A model generated the notes under the pieces. It worked only from the letters and a program-made list of their open reading frames with translations. It did not search any database and had not been told where the DNA came from. Shown one piece after another: positions 1 to 8,081 of a stretch of DNA of 64,000 nt; position 1 is the stretch's first letter, and every line of letters starts with the position of its first letter. This DNA comes from VRUE01 sp963697695 (GTDB lineage Bacteria > Actinomycetota > Thermoleophilia > Solirubrobacterales > 70-9), in NCBI GenBank assembly GCA_963697695.1, contig OY969094.1, positions 310,001 to 374,000 of the forward strand, written 5' to 3'. The position numbers and the translations under genes are program-made.

Positions 1-319
1 CCGGCGCCGGAACGTTGGCCGCCACCGTGATTGAGTCGTTCCCATTGCCGGTGTTGATTTCGAAGCCGGCCACGATCTGCGCCCGGCAGATCAGCTCGTT
101 CGGGTTGCCTGGCGCGTTTTCGCAAACGGCGCCGCCAACCTCCAGAGGAGCGACCGAGTCGATCACATAGCTGCGCCCGTCCGGCGTGAGCCAGATCCGG
201 ATCATGCTCTGTTCTGCGCCACCCGCCAGGACCACGGTGTAGGCGGGTTCAGCGGCATGAGCGAATGCCCCGGCCTGCGCCGCCAGGATCGCCAGCAGAA
301 TGAGAATCGCCTTCTTCAT
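1..319 (-). CDS. Secreted protein, N-terminal part only (runs off the window)
   Basis: An open frame starts at an ATG at 319 and leaves the window at position 1, so only the first 106 residues are seen. The N-terminus is a clear Sec signal peptide: Lys-Lys, then an Ile/Leu/Ala-rich core ending near AHAAEP. The mature part contains two cysteines (in AVCEN and LICRA) and ends in the Gly/Asn/Asp-rich stretch NTGNGNDSITV, which resembles the start of RTX-type calcium-binding repeats. It lies 39 bp downstream of the quinone oxidoreductase on the same strand and could be the tail of that unit or have its own promoter. The calcium-binding assignment is inference, because only one repeat-like unit is visible. 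Confidence 0.6.
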   Translation of the reverse strand, partial: MKKAILILLAILAAQAGAFAHAAEPAYTVVLAGGAEQSMIRIWLTPDGRSYVIDSVAPLEVGGAVCENAPGNPNELICRAQIVAGFEINTGNGNDSITVAANVPAP

Positions 320-358
320 CGAGAAATCGGGGCCCGCCTCGGCCCGAGGAAAAGGTGC

Positions 359-1393
359 CTACCCTGGAAACAGCACGACCTTGCCGACGTTGCGGCGTTC
401 GGCGATAAATCGATGCGCATCCCCGGCGCGCTCAAAGGGAAACGACTCGGCGACGACCGGTTCCAGCCTGCGCTCAGCCAGATCGGCCATCAGCGGATCG
501 ACAACACGGTCGAGACTTCCCTCGCGTTCCCACCACTTCAACATGTTGAGGCCGAAGACGCCCTTGTTCTCGTTCATCATCGCCAGGCTCTTCCACCATG
601 GCACGGTTGCCAGCGGCATCTTGGCGAGCCCCTTCAGAGCCGCGGGAATGTCGCGGCCGCGTTCGTTGGTCACCTCGGAAAGCCCGTACATGACCAGGCG
701 CCCACCAGGACGCAGCAGCCTGTAGTCCTTGCGGAACGAGGTCGGACCGAGCGCGTCGATGACGAGATCGACGCCCTCCCCACCGGTGATCCTCATCGTC
801 TCGGCCTCGAAGTCCTGGTTGCGATAGTCGATCGGGTGGGCGACACCCTGAGCGCGGATCGCCTCGTGCTTCGACGGCGAAGCAGTGCCGAAGATCTCAG
901 CGCCGACGTTGCGGGCGATCTGGGTCGCCGAGATGCCGACCCCGCCGCCGGCGGCATGGATGAGGACACGGTCGCCCTCTCGCAGGCTGCCCATGATGAT
1001 CAGCGCCGCATAGGCGGTGCCGTAGTTGACCGGAAAGGCAGCACCCTGCTCGAAGCTGAGCCACTCGGGCAGCGGCAGCGCCTGCTCGGCGGGGACCGAG
1101 ACCAGCTCGGCCTGGCCGCCGAAGCGGGTCCCGGCGACGACGCGGTCGCCGACCTGGTGCTCGCTCACCCCCTCCCCCAGCGACTCGATCTCCCCAGCGA
1201 CCTCGTAGCCCATCACGCAGGGGGGTTTGGGGGCGTCGGGATAAAGGCCGACGCGGGCCATCGTGTCGGCGAAGTTGATGCCCGCGGCCTTGACCGCGAT
1301 CCGCACCTCACCGGGGCCGACTGTGGGATCGGGACGCTCCTGCACCTGCAGGACCTCTGGACCTCCCGTCCCTGTCTGTACCACCGCCTTCAC
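359..1393 (-). CDS. NADPH:quinone oxidoreductase, VAT-1-like zinc-free MDR family
   Basis: The 344-residue product is a medium-chain dehydrogenase/reductase of the quinone oxidoreductase branch. The N-terminal GroES-like domain (about 1-125) carries AGINFADTMAR and MGYEVAGE. The Rossmann domain starts with the nucleotide-binding motif AAGGGVG at 147-153. The zinc ligands of classical alcohol dehydrogenases are absent, as expected for quinone oxidoreductases. Family members reduce quinones or enones with NADPH in the cytosol. The gene starts 23 bp after serA stops and is probably the last gene of the serC-serA unit, although a link with serine synthesis is not evident. The substrate cannot be given from sequence. 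Confidence 0.85.
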   Translation of the reverse strand: MKAVVQTGTGGPEVLQVQERPDPTVGPGEVRIAVKAAGINFADTMARVGLYPDAPKPPCVMGYEVAGEIESLGEGVSEHQVGDRVVAGTRFGGQAELVSVPAEQALPLPEWLSFEQGAAFPVNYGTAYAALIIMGSLREGDRVLIHAAGGGVGISATQIARNVGAEIFGTASPSKHEAIRAQGVAHPIDYRNQDFEAETMRITGGEGVDLVIDALGPTSFRKDYRLLRPGGRLVMYGLSEVTNERGRDIPAALKGLAKMPLATVPWWKSLAMMNENKGVFGLNMLKWWEREGSLDRVVDPLMADLAERRLEPVVAESFPFERAGDAHRFIAERRNVGKVVLFPG

Positions 1394-1416
1394 GGCGGCT
1401 AACCCTACTCGGGACG

Positions 1417-2997
1417 CTAGAGATCGACCGAGCGGCCGACGGAGAAGCCGTCGACCTCGAGGATCTTGGCAATGGTTTCGTCGTGCACGGGCGCGTCGGT
1501 GGTGAGCGCCATCACCGCGCGCTCGCCGTCCTCCTCGGCACCCACGGCGGCGGAGACGATGTTGACCCCCTCCTCGCCGAACATCGTCCCGACCCGGCCG
1601 ATCATCCCCGGCCGGTCGGCGTAGCGGAAGACGGCGATGTGCTCGGCGAAGGGCAGGTAGAAGCTCTCGCCCCAGACCGAGACGAGGTAGGGCTCGTTGC
1701 GGGGACCGACGCCGGTGCCGGCAACCTCGACTTCGTCCTCGCCGGAGTGGAGGCGGACCGTGACCAGCTCGGTGAAGTCATCCGAGCTCGTGTCCTTCGT
1801 CTCGACCAGCTCGATGCCGCGTTCCTCCGAGAGCTGCGGTGCGTTGACCAGGTTGACCGGCTCCTCCGTATGGCCAGAGAGGATCCCGACCAGGACCGCG
1901 ATCCCGAGCAGGCGGGTGTCGTGCTGGGCCAGTTTGCCGCGGAACTCGACCGAGACGCGGTCGACCGAGCCCTGAGCAAGACCCTCGGCGAGGCGGCCGA
2001 GCTTTTCGCAGAGCGGCACGAAGGGCGCCAGCGCCTCCATCTCCTCGGGGCGCACGGCGGCGATGTTGACCGCGTTGGTGACGACGCCGCCGGTCAGCGC
2101 CGCGGTCACCTGCTCGGCGGTGACGACTCCGGCGCGGTCCTGAGCCTCGGCCGTCGAGGCGCCCAGGTGCGGGGTGACGACGACGTCCTCGCGGGCGAAG
2201 ATCGGATGGTCGGTGAAGGGCTCGGAGGGGAAGACGTCGAGCGCGGCACCGCCCAGCTTGCCCGACTCGAGCGCGGCGGTGAGGGCGTCGAGGTCGACCA
2301 GCTCGCCGCGGGCGCAGTTGATGACCCGGGCTCCGTCCTTCATCGCCGCAATCGACTCGGTGCCGATCAGGCCGACCGTCTCGGGTGTCTTCGGCACATG
2401 CAGGCTGACGATGTCAGCCCTGGCGAGGAGATCGTCGAGGCTCTCCGCTCCCTCGACGCCAAGCTCGCGAAAGCGCTCGGCGGAGACGAACTTGTCGAAG
2501 GCGATGATCTCCATCTCGAAGCTTTGCGCGCGCTTGGCGACGAGCTGCCCGATCCGGCCGAAGCCGATCACTCCCAGGGTCTTGCCGTAGAGCTCTGAGC
2601 CCTTGAAGCGCGAGCGCTCCCAACGGCCATCGACCAGGGTCGCCTGCGCCTGGGGAACGTTGCGGTAGAGCGCCAGAGCGAGGGCGAGGGTGTGCTCGGC
2701 GGCAGCGACCGAGTTCGATTCCGGGGCGTTGGCGACGACGATTCCACGACGGGTCGCGGCGGGGATGTCGACGTTGTCGACACCGGTGCCGGCCCGGCCG
2801 ATCACCTTCAGTTGCTCGGCCCGGTCGATCAGCTCCGCGGTCAGCTTGGTCGCAGAGCGGATCAGGATCGCGTCGTAGGCCCCGATCGCCTCGGCCAGCT
2901 CCTCGTCGGACATCTCAAGACCGAGGTCGACGTCGAAGTTGGCGCGCAACAGGTCTACACCCGAGTCGGCGATCTTCTCCTTGACCAGGACCTTCAC
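1417..2997 (-). CDS. serA: D-3-phosphoglycerate dehydrogenase
   Basis: SerA oxidises 3-phosphoglycerate to 3-phosphohydroxypyruvate with NAD, the first step of serine synthesis. At 526 residues it is the long actinobacterial form. The catalytic/nucleotide-binding part covers about 1-315, with GFGRIG at 145-150 and the catalytic Arg230, Glu259 and His277. An intervening allosteric (ASB) domain lies at about 318-450, and a C-terminal ACT domain at about 455-526 (GMIGRVGTMFGEEGVNI) is expected to bind serine for feedback inhibition. The ATG at 2997 overlaps the serC stop by 4 nt (ATGA), so the two are translationally coupled. Confidence 0.97.
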   Translation of the reverse strand: MKVLVKEKIADSGVDLLRANFDVDLGLEMSDEELAEAIGAYDAILIRSATKLTAELIDRAEQLKVIGRAGTGVDNVDIPAATRRGIVVANAPESNSVAAAEHTLALALALYRNVPQAQATLVDGRWERSRFKGSELYGKTLGVIGFGRIGQLVAKRAQSFEMEIIAFDKFVSAERFRELGVEGAESLDDLLARADIVSLHVPKTPETVGLIGTESIAAMKDGARVINCARGELVDLDALTAALESGKLGGAALDVFPSEPFTDHPIFAREDVVVTPHLGASTAEAQDRAGVVTAEQVTAALTGGVVTNAVNIAAVRPEEMEALAPFVPLCEKLGRLAEGLAQGSVDRVSVEFRGKLAQHDTRLLGIAVLVGILSGHTEEPVNLVNAPQLSEERGIELVETKDTSSDDFTELVTVRLHSGEDEVEVAGTGVGPRNEPYLVSVWGESFYLPFAEHIAVFRYADRPGMIGRVGTMFGEEGVNIVSAAVGAEEDGERAVMALTTDAPVHDETIAKILEVDGFSVGRSVDL

Positions 2998-4136
2998 CGG
3001 GTGACCTCCTCAACGTTGGCGACGACCCAGTCGATGCAGGCGGTCAGCGCCTCGACGTCGGCGGGCTCGACCGCCGGGAACATGCCGACGCGCAGCTGAT
3101 TGCGGCCAAGCTTGCGATAGGGCTCGACGTCGACGATGTCGTTCGCGCGCAACGTCGCGGCGAGCGCGGCGGCGTCGACGGAGTCGTCGAAATCGACCGT
3201 GCCGACGACCAGCGAGCGCTTGGCCGAGTCGGCGACGAACGGCGTGGCGAACTCGCTGCGCTCGGCCCAGCCGTAGAGATTCCCCGACGAGGCCGAGGTG
3301 CGCTGCACGCACCAATCGAGCCCGCCGCCGGTGAGCATCCACTCGACCTGGTCGGCGAGGAGGATCAGCGTCGCCAGCGCGGGCGTGTTGTAGGTCTGCT
3401 CCTTGCGCGAGTTCTCGAGCGCGGTCTGCAGCGAGAGGAATGCCGGCTGCCAGCGATCGCCGGCGCCGTCGAGCTCCCCGATCCGCTCGATCGCGGCGGG
3501 GCTGAGCAGCGCCAGCCAGAGGCCGCCGTCGGCGCCAAAGGCCTTCTGTGGGGCGAAGTAGTAGGCGTCGGTCTCGGCGACTCGGACCGGCAGGCCGCCG
3601 GCGCCCGATGTGGCGTCGATCAGGACCAGAGCATCGCCCGATCCCACCGGACGCTCGACCTCGACCATGACCCCGGTCGAGGTCTCGTTGTGCGCCCAGG
3701 CGATCGCATCGGCGGCGGTGTCGGCCATAGGTGCGGGCGCGTCGCCCGGCTCGGCCTCGACCACGATCGGGTCGCCGAGGAAGGGTGCCGCGGCAGTCGC
3801 CTTGGCGAACTTCTGAGAAAACTCGCCGTAGCTGAGGTGAAGAGCGCGCTCGCGTATGAGCCAGGCTGCCGCGGCCTCCCAGAAGGCAGTCGTGCCGCCG
3901 TTGCCGAGGGCCACCTCGTAGCCGTCAGGTAGGCGGAAGAGATCGGCGAGCCCGCCGCGGACGCGCCCAACCAGGTCGCGCACCGGCTGCTGGCGGTGCG
4001 AGGTGCCGATCAGGGCGGCCTGCTCGGCGAGCCGCTCAAGCGCCTCCGGCCGGACCTTCGAGGGACCACAGCCGAAGCGGCCGTCGGCGGGCTTGAGCGC
4101 GTTGGGGATCTGGGCTGTGCCTGTGGTTGAAGTCAT
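2994..4136 (-). CDS. serC: Phosphoserine aminotransferase
   Basis: SerC converts 3-phosphohydroxypyruvate and glutamate to phosphoserine, the second step of serine synthesis. The 380-residue protein has the actinobacterial/mycobacterial N-terminus (PADGRFGCGPSKVRPEAL). The PLP-binding lysine is Lys198 in FAPQKAFG. It is a class V aminotransferase. It heads the unit serC-serA-quinone oxidoreductase transcribed leftwards. SerB (the phosphatase) is not in the window. A perfect 18-nt palindrome lies 11 nt upstream of the ATG and may regulate the operon. Confidence 0.95.
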   Translation of the reverse strand: MTSTTGTAQIPNALKPADGRFGCGPSKVRPEALERLAEQAALIGTSHRQQPVRDLVGRVRGGLADLFRLPDGYEVALGNGGTTAFWEAAAAWLIRERALHLSYGEFSQKFAKATAAAPFLGDPIVVEAEPGDAPAPMADTAADAIAWAHNETSTGVMVEVERPVGSGDALVLIDATSGAGGLPVRVAETDAYYFAPQKAFGADGGLWLALLSPAAIERIGELDGAGDRWQPAFLSLQTALENSRKEQTYNTPALATLILLADQVEWMLTGGGLDWCVQRTSASSGNLYGWAERSEFATPFVADSAKRSLVVGTVDFDDSVDAAALAATLRANDIVDVEPYRKLGRNQLRVGMFPAVEPADVEALTACIDWVVANVEEVTR

Positions 4137-4147
4137 CGATTCAGGGG

Positions 4148-4165
4148 GATCGGCAGCTGCCGATC
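4148..4165. promoter_or_regulatory. Perfect 18-nt palindrome before serC
   Basis: GATCGGCAG is followed immediately by its exact reverse complement CTGCCGATC. The palindrome sits 11 nt upstream of the serC ATG in the 133 bp serC/DUF4389 divergent region. As DNA it is a candidate dimeric operator. As RNA it would be a stem with almost no loop. No palindrome-binding regulator is encoded nearby, so the role is open. Confidence 0.5.
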
Positions 4166-4201
4166 GGGGCCGAGGGCGGACAGGTTATTGACAGGCGCGG
4201 G

Positions 4202-4230
4202 TGGACTACCTCGGGGTGCCGGGTTAGGCT
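4202..4230 (+). promoter_or_regulatory. Candidate promoter for DUF4389-cupin unit
   Basis: TGGACT, 17 nt, then TAGGCT gives a weak -35 and a TANNNT -10. It would leave a leader of about 33 nt that contains an AAGAAGG Shine-Dalgarno sequence before the ATG at 4270. Unlike many genes here, this unit therefore looks leadered. Confidence 0.4.
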
Positions 4231-4269
4231 GGGCGCGGTATCGCCCAGTCACGTCCAAGAAGGGATCGC

Positions 4270-4866
4270 ATGTACCCAATCGCCTACGAAGCCGACTTCA
4301 ACCCGACGCCGAACCGAGCTACGACGTTCTTCCGATTGATCCTCGCGATTCCGTGGATGATCGTCGCGACCTTCTGGGGAATCCTGTTCCTCTTCACGCA
4401 CTTCTTCGCCTGGATCGCTGTGACGATCCTCGGCCGGTACCCACAGTGGCTCTATGAGTTCAACTCCGGGATCGTGCGCTTCTCCGTGCGGGTCTCGGCC
4501 TGGCTCTACCTGCAGACCGACGTCTGGCCCCCCTTCACCCTCTCCGAAGACGACGCCTACCCGATCCGAATCAAGATCGCGCCCGCCGCGGAACGGCAGA
4601 GCCGGCTCAAGGCGTTCTTCCGGCTGATCCTGGTCCTGCCGGTCGCCCTCGTCCTCTCCTACGGCACCTCGTACATCCAGCTGCTTGCCGGGGTGGTCGC
4701 CTGGCTGACGATCGTCTTCCGCGGCTACCTGCCGGAGGGCATCAATTCGATGATGACCTTCATCAACAGCTTCCACGCCCGGGTGCTGGGCTACATCGCG
4801 ATCCTCACCGACGACTACCCGCCGATCGGGATCGAGCGAGCGAAGCCAGTGGGGGCGCAGGCATGA
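4270..4866 (+). CDS. DUF4389 membrane protein
   Basis: The 198-residue protein has hydrophobic spans at about 22-55 and 115-150. It also has an internal repeat typical of DUF4389: TTFFRLILAIPW near 19-30 is echoed by KAFFRLILVLPV near 115-126. Each half is followed by an amphipathic Trp/Tyr-rich stretch containing GRYPQWLYEF or GYLPEGINSM. It is a predicted integral membrane protein of unknown function. An AAGAAGG Shine-Dalgarno sequence precedes the ATG. The stop overlaps the start of the cupin gene by 4 nt, so the two are probably co-translated. Confidence 0.85.
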   Translation: MYPIAYEADFNPTPNRATTFFRLILAIPWMIVATFWGILFLFTHFFAWIAVTILGRYPQWLYEFNSGIVRFSVRVSAWLYLQTDVWPPFTLSEDDAYPIRIKIAPAAERQSRLKAFFRLILVLPVALVLSYGTSYIQLLAGVVAWLTIVFRGYLPEGINSMMTFINSFHARVLGYIAILTDDYPPIGIERAKPVGAQA

Positions 4867-5279
4867 CAGACGTGAAGAAAGGCGAGGGATACGCAGTCGC
4901 CCATCTGGACGACCTCGGCGAGGGCTATGGCTTTCGCAAGATCCGCAAGGGCCTGGGGGTAACCGCCTTCGGCGCCAACGCGATCGTGATCCCGCCCTCC
5001 TACGAGACCGGCGGCCACTACCACGACGAGCAGGAGGAGCTCTACTTCCTCCACAGCGGCAGCATCGAGATCGAGTTCGGCGACGGCTCGACCCATGCCC
5101 TCGACCCCGGCGGCCTCGCCTGGGTCGACGCCACGACGGTCCGCAAGATCCGCAACACGAGCGACTCGGAGGACGCCGTCTACGTCGTCGTCGGCGGCAA
5201 GGACGGGTACGTCGGGCGGGACGGGGAACTGCCGGAGGGAGAGACGCGGTTCGGCGAGGGCGGGCCGCCAGGCGCCTGA
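4863..5279 (+). CDS. Cupin-domain protein
   Basis: This 138-residue single-domain beta-barrel protein has the first cupin motif at 51-66: Gly51, His52, His54, Glu58/59 and Gly66. Those residues would bind one divalent metal. It is a small cytosolic cupin of the kind often annotated as a cupin-2 domain protein; such proteins can be dioxygenases, isomerases or sugar-binding modules, and nothing here selects one. Its start overlaps the DUF4389 stop by 4 nt, so the pair forms a two-gene unit. It is followed by 440 bp without a gene. Confidence 0.85.
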   Translation: MTDVKKGEGYAVAHLDDLGEGYGFRKIRKGLGVTAFGANAIVIPPSYETGGHYHDEQEELYFLHSGSIEIEFGDGSTHALDPGGLAWVDATTVRKIRNTSDSEDAVYVVVGGKDGYVGRDGELPEGETRFGEGGPPGA

Positions 5280-5314
5280 GTATGGGGGTAGGAGCCCGGT
5301 AGTCGTTCGGGCGC

Positions 5315-5402
5315 ATTGATGTCGCACGCGCTTAGCGACTGAGTTTGTGCGCGGCTCCGCCGCGCAGGTGACAGATGCATATCGCCGCCTTCGGCGACAT
5401 TC
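5315..5402 (+). repeat. Dispersed repeat, copy A
   Basis: This copy begins with ATTGATGTCGCACGCGCTTA and ends with GCCTTCGGCGACATTC. It contains two short internal hairpins: GCGCGGC paired with GCCGCGC, and GCCGCC paired with GGCG. It is nearly identical in inverted orientation to 5591-5685. It lies just after the cupin stop. No coding potential is convincing. Confidence 0.75.
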
Positions 5403-5590
5403 GACTGGAGGACCACCGGCCTCCTCTCTCCACACGCAGCTGCACGCGAGCGGACCGGCCGCGACGGTTTCCGAAGCTTCTGTTGCTTGGAGCCTCTAGC
5501 CCAGCTTGCAGGCCGAGCTTGTCGCGAGGGAGCATGCGTGATTCAAAGCTCTGGAAGCGGCTCGAGGCGCGTGGCGGGGGCCCTCTCTGG
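5403..5590. other. Spacer between inverted repeats, no gene seen
   Basis: About 190 bp lie between the two inverted copies. I see no start codon with a plausible protein, no transposase fragment and no RNA gene. With the repeats the whole block (5315-5685) looks like a 371 bp MITE-like or REP-pair element. No target-site duplication is visible at its edges. Confidence 0.4.
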
Positions 5591-5685
5591 GAATGTCGCC
5601 GAAGGCGGCCTATGCAATCCGGTGGTTGCGCGGCGAAGCCGCGCTCTTACTCAGTCGCTAAGCGCGAAGCGCGTGCGACATCAAT
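5591..5685 (-). repeat. Dispersed repeat, copy B (inverted)
   Basis: Read on the minus strand it starts with ATTGATGTCGCACGCGCTT, has a 5 nt insertion (CGCGC) relative to copy A, and continues with TAGCGACTGAGT, a GCGCGGC/GCCGCGC hairpin and GGCCGCCTTCGGCGACATTC. It ends about 36 bp downstream of the ilvC stop, so it may also act as 3' structure for ilvC. Confidence 0.75.
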
Positions 5686-5721
5686 TCACAGAGAGGGGCA
5701 CCGCCACGCGCCCCGGGCAGC

Positions 5722-6723
5722 TCAGAACTCCTGGTCGACCCAGGGCATCATGTCGCGAAGGTCCTTGCCGACCTTCTCGACTTGGTGGCCCTTGCCCTCC
5801 TCGCGCATGCGAGAGAGGTTCTCGCCGCCGGCGCGGTTCTCGGCTATCCACTCGCGGGCGAACTCGCCCGACTGGATCTCGCCGAGGATCTCTTTCATCG
5901 CGGCGCGGGACTCCTCGCCGATCACCCGCTTGCCGCGGGTCATGTCGCCGTACTCGGCCGTGTTGGAGATCGAGTAGCGCATGCCCTGGATCCCCTTCTC
6001 GTACATCAGGTCGGCGATCAGCTTCAGCTCGTGTAGGCACTCGAAGTAGGCGAGGCGCGGGTCGTAGCCGGCCTCGACCAGAGTCTCGAAGCCGGCGCGG
6101 ACCAGCTCGCTGGCGCCGCCGCAGAGGACCGCCTGCTCACCGAAGAGGTCGGTCTCGCACTCGTCCTTGAAGGTCGTCTCGATCACCGCGGCGCGGGCGC
6201 CGCCGATGCCGGCGGCGTAGGCGAGAACGAGCCCGTGGGCGTTGTCGCTGGCGTCCTGGTGGACGGCCATCAGACAGGGGACGCCGGTGCCCTCCTCGTA
6301 CTGACGGCGGACCAGGTGACCGGGGCCCTTGGGCGCGACCATGCCGACGTCGACGCCGGCGGGCGGCGCGATCTGCTCGAAGTGGATGGCGAAGCCATGG
6401 GCGAAGAGCAGCAGGTTGCCGGGCGCGATCCCGTCGGCGATCTCGGCCTCCCAGACCTCAGCCTGCTTCTCGTCGGGCAGCAGGATCATCACCACGTCGC
6501 CGCGGCTGGAAGCTTCGGCGATGTCGAGAACCTGGAGTCCCGCCTCTTCGGCCTTGGCACGGCTGGAGGAGTCGGACCGCAGGCCGACTACAACGTCGAC
6601 CCCCGAGTCCTTCAAGTTGAGAGCGTGTGCATGCCCTTGGGAGCCGTAGCCAAGGATGGCAACGGTCTTACCGTCGAGCAGCGAGAGGTCAGCGTCTTTG
6701 TCGTAAAAGATGTCGTCAGGCAT
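5722..6723 (-). CDS. ilvC: Ketol-acid reductoisomerase (class I)
   Basis: IlvC isomerises and reduces acetolactate or acetohydroxybutyrate in valine/isoleucine synthesis. From the ATG at 6723 it is 333 residues, the usual class I length. The Rossmann motif GYGSQGHAHALNL is at 25-37, with an Arg/Ser-rich NADPH loop after GLRS near 47-50. The C-terminal knotted domain holds the Mg-binding segment KDECETDLFGEQ. A longer open frame runs upstream to 6915, but this extension lies inside menE and has no family similarity. ilvC is 10 kb away from ilvBN. A TAGCCT hexamer 8 nt before the ATG suggests its own leaderless promoter at the menE 3' end. Confidence 0.96.
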   Translation of the reverse strand: MPDDIFYDKDADLSLLDGKTVAILGYGSQGHAHALNLKDSGVDVVVGLRSDSSSRAKAEEAGLQVLDIAEASSRGDVVMILLPDEKQAEVWEAEIADGIAPGNLLLFAHGFAIHFEQIAPPAGVDVGMVAPKGPGHLVRRQYEEGTGVPCLMAVHQDASDNAHGLVLAYAAGIGGARAAVIETTFKDECETDLFGEQAVLCGGASELVRAGFETLVEAGYDPRLAYFECLHELKLIADLMYEKGIQGMRYSISNTAEYGDMTRGKRVIGEESRAAMKEILGEIQSGEFAREWIAENRAGGENLSRMREEGKGHQVEKVGKDLRDMMPWVDQEF

Positions 6724-6731
6724 GGTCGAGG

Positions 6732-6737
6732 AGGCTA
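6732..6737 (-). promoter_or_regulatory. -10-like TAGCCT of ilvC (leaderless)
   Basis: TAGCCT ends 8 nt before the ilvC ATG and overlaps the menE stop region. Transcription would start at or next to the start codon. No good -35 is seen. Confidence 0.45.
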
Positions 6738-8060
6738 TCGGAGCGCTCTGCGCATCAGCTTGCCCGATGGGGTTCGCGGCAGCGCCGCTGCCAGCTCGAC
6801 CCGCTTCGGCACCTTGAAGCCGGCCAGCAGCTCGGCGCAGTGGCGGCGCAGCTCGTCGGGCGTCGCCTCCGAGCCCTCCTCGAGCACGACCACTGCGGTC
6901 ACCGCCTGCTGCCACTCGGGGTCCTCGCGCCCGACGACTGCGGCGTCGGCAACCTCGGGGTGGCGTAAGAGCACCTTCTCCACTTCGGCTGGGACGACGT
7001 TCTCGCCGCCGGTGACGATCATGTCGTCGATCCTGTCGTCGACATATAGGAAGCCTTCCTCGTCGATCCTGCCCAGGTCGCCGGTGTGCAGCCAGCCGTC
7101 GGCGTCGGTCCGCCCCGGCGCCACCGTCGGCCCCTGGACGAGGATCTCGCCCTCATGGATGCGGAGGTGGGTGGTGAGCAGCGGCCTGCCCGCAGAACCA
7201 AGCTTGCGGCGGGCGTCTGCGGGAGCCAGCGTGGTCACCTGGGAGCAGGCCTCGGTGAGTCCGTAGGTCTGGACGACGGTGGCCCCGCGTCCGGCCGCCT
7301 CCTCGAGCGAGTCCTCCGGCACCGGGCCGCCGCCGACCAGGATCGCTCGCGGCCCGGAGAGATCGGCGTCGGCCTCGAGCAGGCGGGTGAGCATCGTGGC
7401 GACGAGCGAGGCGACCGTGATCCCGTCGCCGTCCAGGGCGGCCCCGACCCGGTCGACGTCGAACCCGTCATGGACCACGGCCGTGGTGCCGTAGATGACC
7501 GAGCGCATGACGATGCCGAGGCCCGAGATGTGCGCGAGCGGCAGGCAGCAGAGCCAGCGGTCAGCAGGGTCGACGCCGATATTGAAGCCCGAGCCGACGG
7601 CATTCCAGAGGAAGTTCCCATAGCTGAGACCGACGGGGTCGGGCGTGCCGCTGCTGCCGCTGGTCAGGATGCGGCAGACGATGTCGTCCATGTCGTGCTC
7701 GCCGAGCAGGGGCATGTCGGCCTCGGTCTGGGTGAGGCGGCCGGGGTCCTCGAAGTCGATCGCCGGCTCCTCGGCGGCGACTATCGCCGCCCGCTCCTCG
7801 CCGCTGAGCCGCGGTCCGAGCGGCAACAGGACAGCCCCCAGCTTCATCAGCGCGTGGATGAGCACCACCTGCTCGCGGCGCGGTTGCATCGTCAGCGCCA
7901 CGACCGACCCTCTCCGCACACCGTCGGCCGCGAGCCGTCGCGCGACCCAGGTCGCCTCGGCCTCGAGCTCGGCGTAGGTGACCTCGGAGCCGTCGGCCAC
8001 CAGCGCGGTGCGGTCGGGGCAGCTCTGCGATCTCTGGGCCAGCCAGTTGTCGAGTTTCAT
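6735..8060 (-). CDS. menE: o-Succinylbenzoate-CoA ligase
   Basis: MenE activates o-succinylbenzoate with ATP and CoA in menaquinone synthesis. The 441-residue protein is an ANL-superfamily ligase. The phosphate-binding loop is TSGSSGTPDP, in which the usual lysine of TSGTTGxPK is replaced. The TGD motif is in WLHTGDLGRIDEEGF, and the C-terminal lysine is in TPSGKLMRRAL. The start at 8060 (MKLDNWLAQ) fits the family; an open extension to 8243 lies inside menB. It is transcribed away from menB, with only 21 bp between the two start codons. Placement beside menB, menA, menC and menD supports MenE over other acyl-CoA ligases. Confidence 0.9.
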   Translation of the reverse strand: MKLDNWLAQRSQSCPDRTALVADGSEVTYAELEAEATWVARRLAADGVRRGSVVALTMQPRREQVVLIHALMKLGAVLLPLGPRLSGEERAAIVAAEEPAIDFEDPGRLTQTEADMPLLGEHDMDDIVCRILTSGSSGTPDPVGLSYGNFLWNAVGSGFNIGVDPADRWLCCLPLAHISGLGIVMRSVIYGTTAVVHDGFDVDRVGAALDGDGITVASLVATMLTRLLEADADLSGPRAILVGGGPVPEDSLEEAAGRGATVVQTYGLTEACSQVTTLAPADARRKLGSAGRPLLTTHLRIHEGEILVQGPTVAPGRTDADGWLHTGDLGRIDEEGFLYVDDRIDDMIVTGGENVVPAEVEKVLLRHPEVADAAVVGREDPEWQQAVTAVVVLEEGSEATPDELRRHCAELLAGFKVPKRVELAAALPRTPSGKLMRRALR

Positions 8061-8068
8061 CGGCGGGA

Positions 8069-8074
8069 TATCGT
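8069..8074 (+). promoter_or_regulatory. -10-like TATCGT of menB (leaderless)
   Basis: TATCGT ends 7 nt before the menB ATG inside the 21 bp menE/menB divergent gap, overlapping a GATATC palindrome. Transcription would begin at the ATG, and the -35 must lie inside menE. Confidence 0.45.
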
Positions 8075-8081
8075 GCCCATC

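Noticed and set aside
5375..5977. Arg-rich reading frames through the 5.3-5.7 kb repeat pair
   Set aside because: Both inverted copies give the same odd peptide (ECRRRR, CAA-PR) because they share DNA, not because a protein is conserved; there is no start context or family.
6724..6915. N-terminal extension of ilvC up to 6915
   Set aside because: The extra 64 residues lie inside menE, are low-complexity and are not part of ketol-acid reductoisomerase; the ATG at 6723 gives the exact family N-terminus.
7086..8081. Long upstream extension of menB
   Set aside because: It is antisense to menE and shows no crotonase-family similarity before MPKRHKEAP.
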